A stretch of DNA of 64,000 nt from Coraliomargarita sp. (GTDB lineage: Bacteria > Verrucomicrobiota > Verrucomicrobiia > Opitutales > Coraliomargaritaceae): NCBI GenBank assembly GCA_002699365.1, contig PAAN01000018.1, positions 36,822 through 100,821 of the forward strand. The letters run 5' to 3'. The position numbers and the translations under genes are program-made. Position 1 is the first letter of the stretch. Every line of letters begins with the position of its first letter. Shown piece by piece: positions 63,256-64,000 of the stretch. The notes under the pieces were generated by a model that saw only the letters and a list, made by a program, of their open reading frames with translations, made no database searches and was not told the DNA's origin.

Positions 63256-64000
63256 TTAAGCTGCGTCAGCAGGTCCTCGATTGCTTGAACCAGAGGGGTC
63301 CATTACTTTAGTAAGACTTTTTTTTGCTGTATTCTTACTTATTTTCTTCACCTTGGGCTGGGCACGACCTTCAACAACTGCACGATTTACGACTACTTCT
63401 GCAACATTTGTAAGCTGTGGGAGATCATACATTACATCGAGCATTACGCGCTCCATAATAGAGCGTAATGCACGTGCACCAGTCTTCAAAGCGACTGCTT
63501 TCTCCGATATAGCGCAAATACCATCTCGAGTAAAACGTAACTTAGCACCATCCATTGAAAACAATTTCGCATATTGTTTTACTAAAGCATTTTTAGTATT
63601 CTGTAAAATATGCTCTAAATCTGACTGAGATAATTCATCTAGAACAGCCACCATAGGTAGGCGTCCAATGAATTCTGGTATCATTCCAAAATGAACAAGG
63701 TCTTCAGGTTGAGTGTCTCGTAGCAGTGCGCTCAAAAGTACTTCTTCAGAAGTAGCACTTAGCGATGTATCAAAACCCATAGCCTTAGAGCCGACACGAT
63801 TTTGAACAATTTTATCAAGTCCTACAAAGGCACCACCACAGATAAATAAGATATTTGCAGTGTTCAGTTGTATATATTCTTGGTTCGGATGCTTGCGCCC
63901 TCCTTGCGGTGGTACATTGCATACAGTGCCTTCTAAGATCTTGAGGAGAGCCTGCTGCACTCCTTCACCCGATACATCTCGAGTAATTGAAACATTATCA
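63256..64000 (-). CDS. clpX: ATP-dependent Clp protease ATP-binding subunit ClpX (C-terminal part; continues past window end)
   Basis: [100 protein letters not shown]. Confidence 0.97.
   Translation of the reverse strand, partial: DNVSITRDVSGEGVQQALLKILEGTVCNVPPQGGRKHPNQEYIQLNTANILFICGGAFVGLDKIVQNRVGSKAMGFDTSLSATSEEVLLSALLRDTQPEDLVHFGMIPEFIGRLPMVAVLDELSQSDLEHILQNTKNALVKQYAKLFSMDGAKLRFTRDGICAISEKAVALKTGARALRSIMERVMLDVMYDLPQLTNVAEVVVNRAVVEGRAQPKVKKISKNTAKKSLTKVMDPSGSSNRGPADAA

Overview
This 64 kb window is a gene-dense bacterial chromosome segment of moderately low GC. Gene content (Minf_1886-like protein, exosortase plus PEP-CTERM-like protein, caa3 oxidase operon, long-form IspG) suggests Verrucomicrobiota, possibly an Opitutae-like lineage; this is inference and was not tested by phylogeny. 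Most of the window is housekeeping: tsaD, rpmB, gyrB-gyrA, pyrH-frr, proB, uvrB, uppS-cdsA-dxr-rseP-ispG, rdgB, ribD, murJ, trpF, phoH-pgpH-ybeY, clpX, plus tRNA-Phe and tRNA-Gln. There is also a complete caa3-type cytochrome c oxidase operon (ctaA, ctaB, DUF420, ctaC-F, followed by ctaG). I found no CRISPR array, prophage, transposon or recognisable defence island. The observations most worth a second look are: (1) a 1153-aa protein that looks like a PPi-dependent PEP carboxykinase, a family often left as hypothetical; (2) a phosphotransacetylase split into two abutting genes, with the BioD/DRTGG regulatory part downstream; (3) an exosortase and, about 5 kb away, a trypsin-like protease with a variant PEP-CTERM-like tail; (4) a 466-aa conserved protein whose usual nucleotidyltransferase annotation is not supported by its motifs; (5) a rhomboid-like membrane protein lacking a GxSG serine and carrying a C-terminal CxxC zinc-finger-like tail; and (6) several convergent gene overlaps. 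All product calls come from reading sequence motifs; no database search was run.
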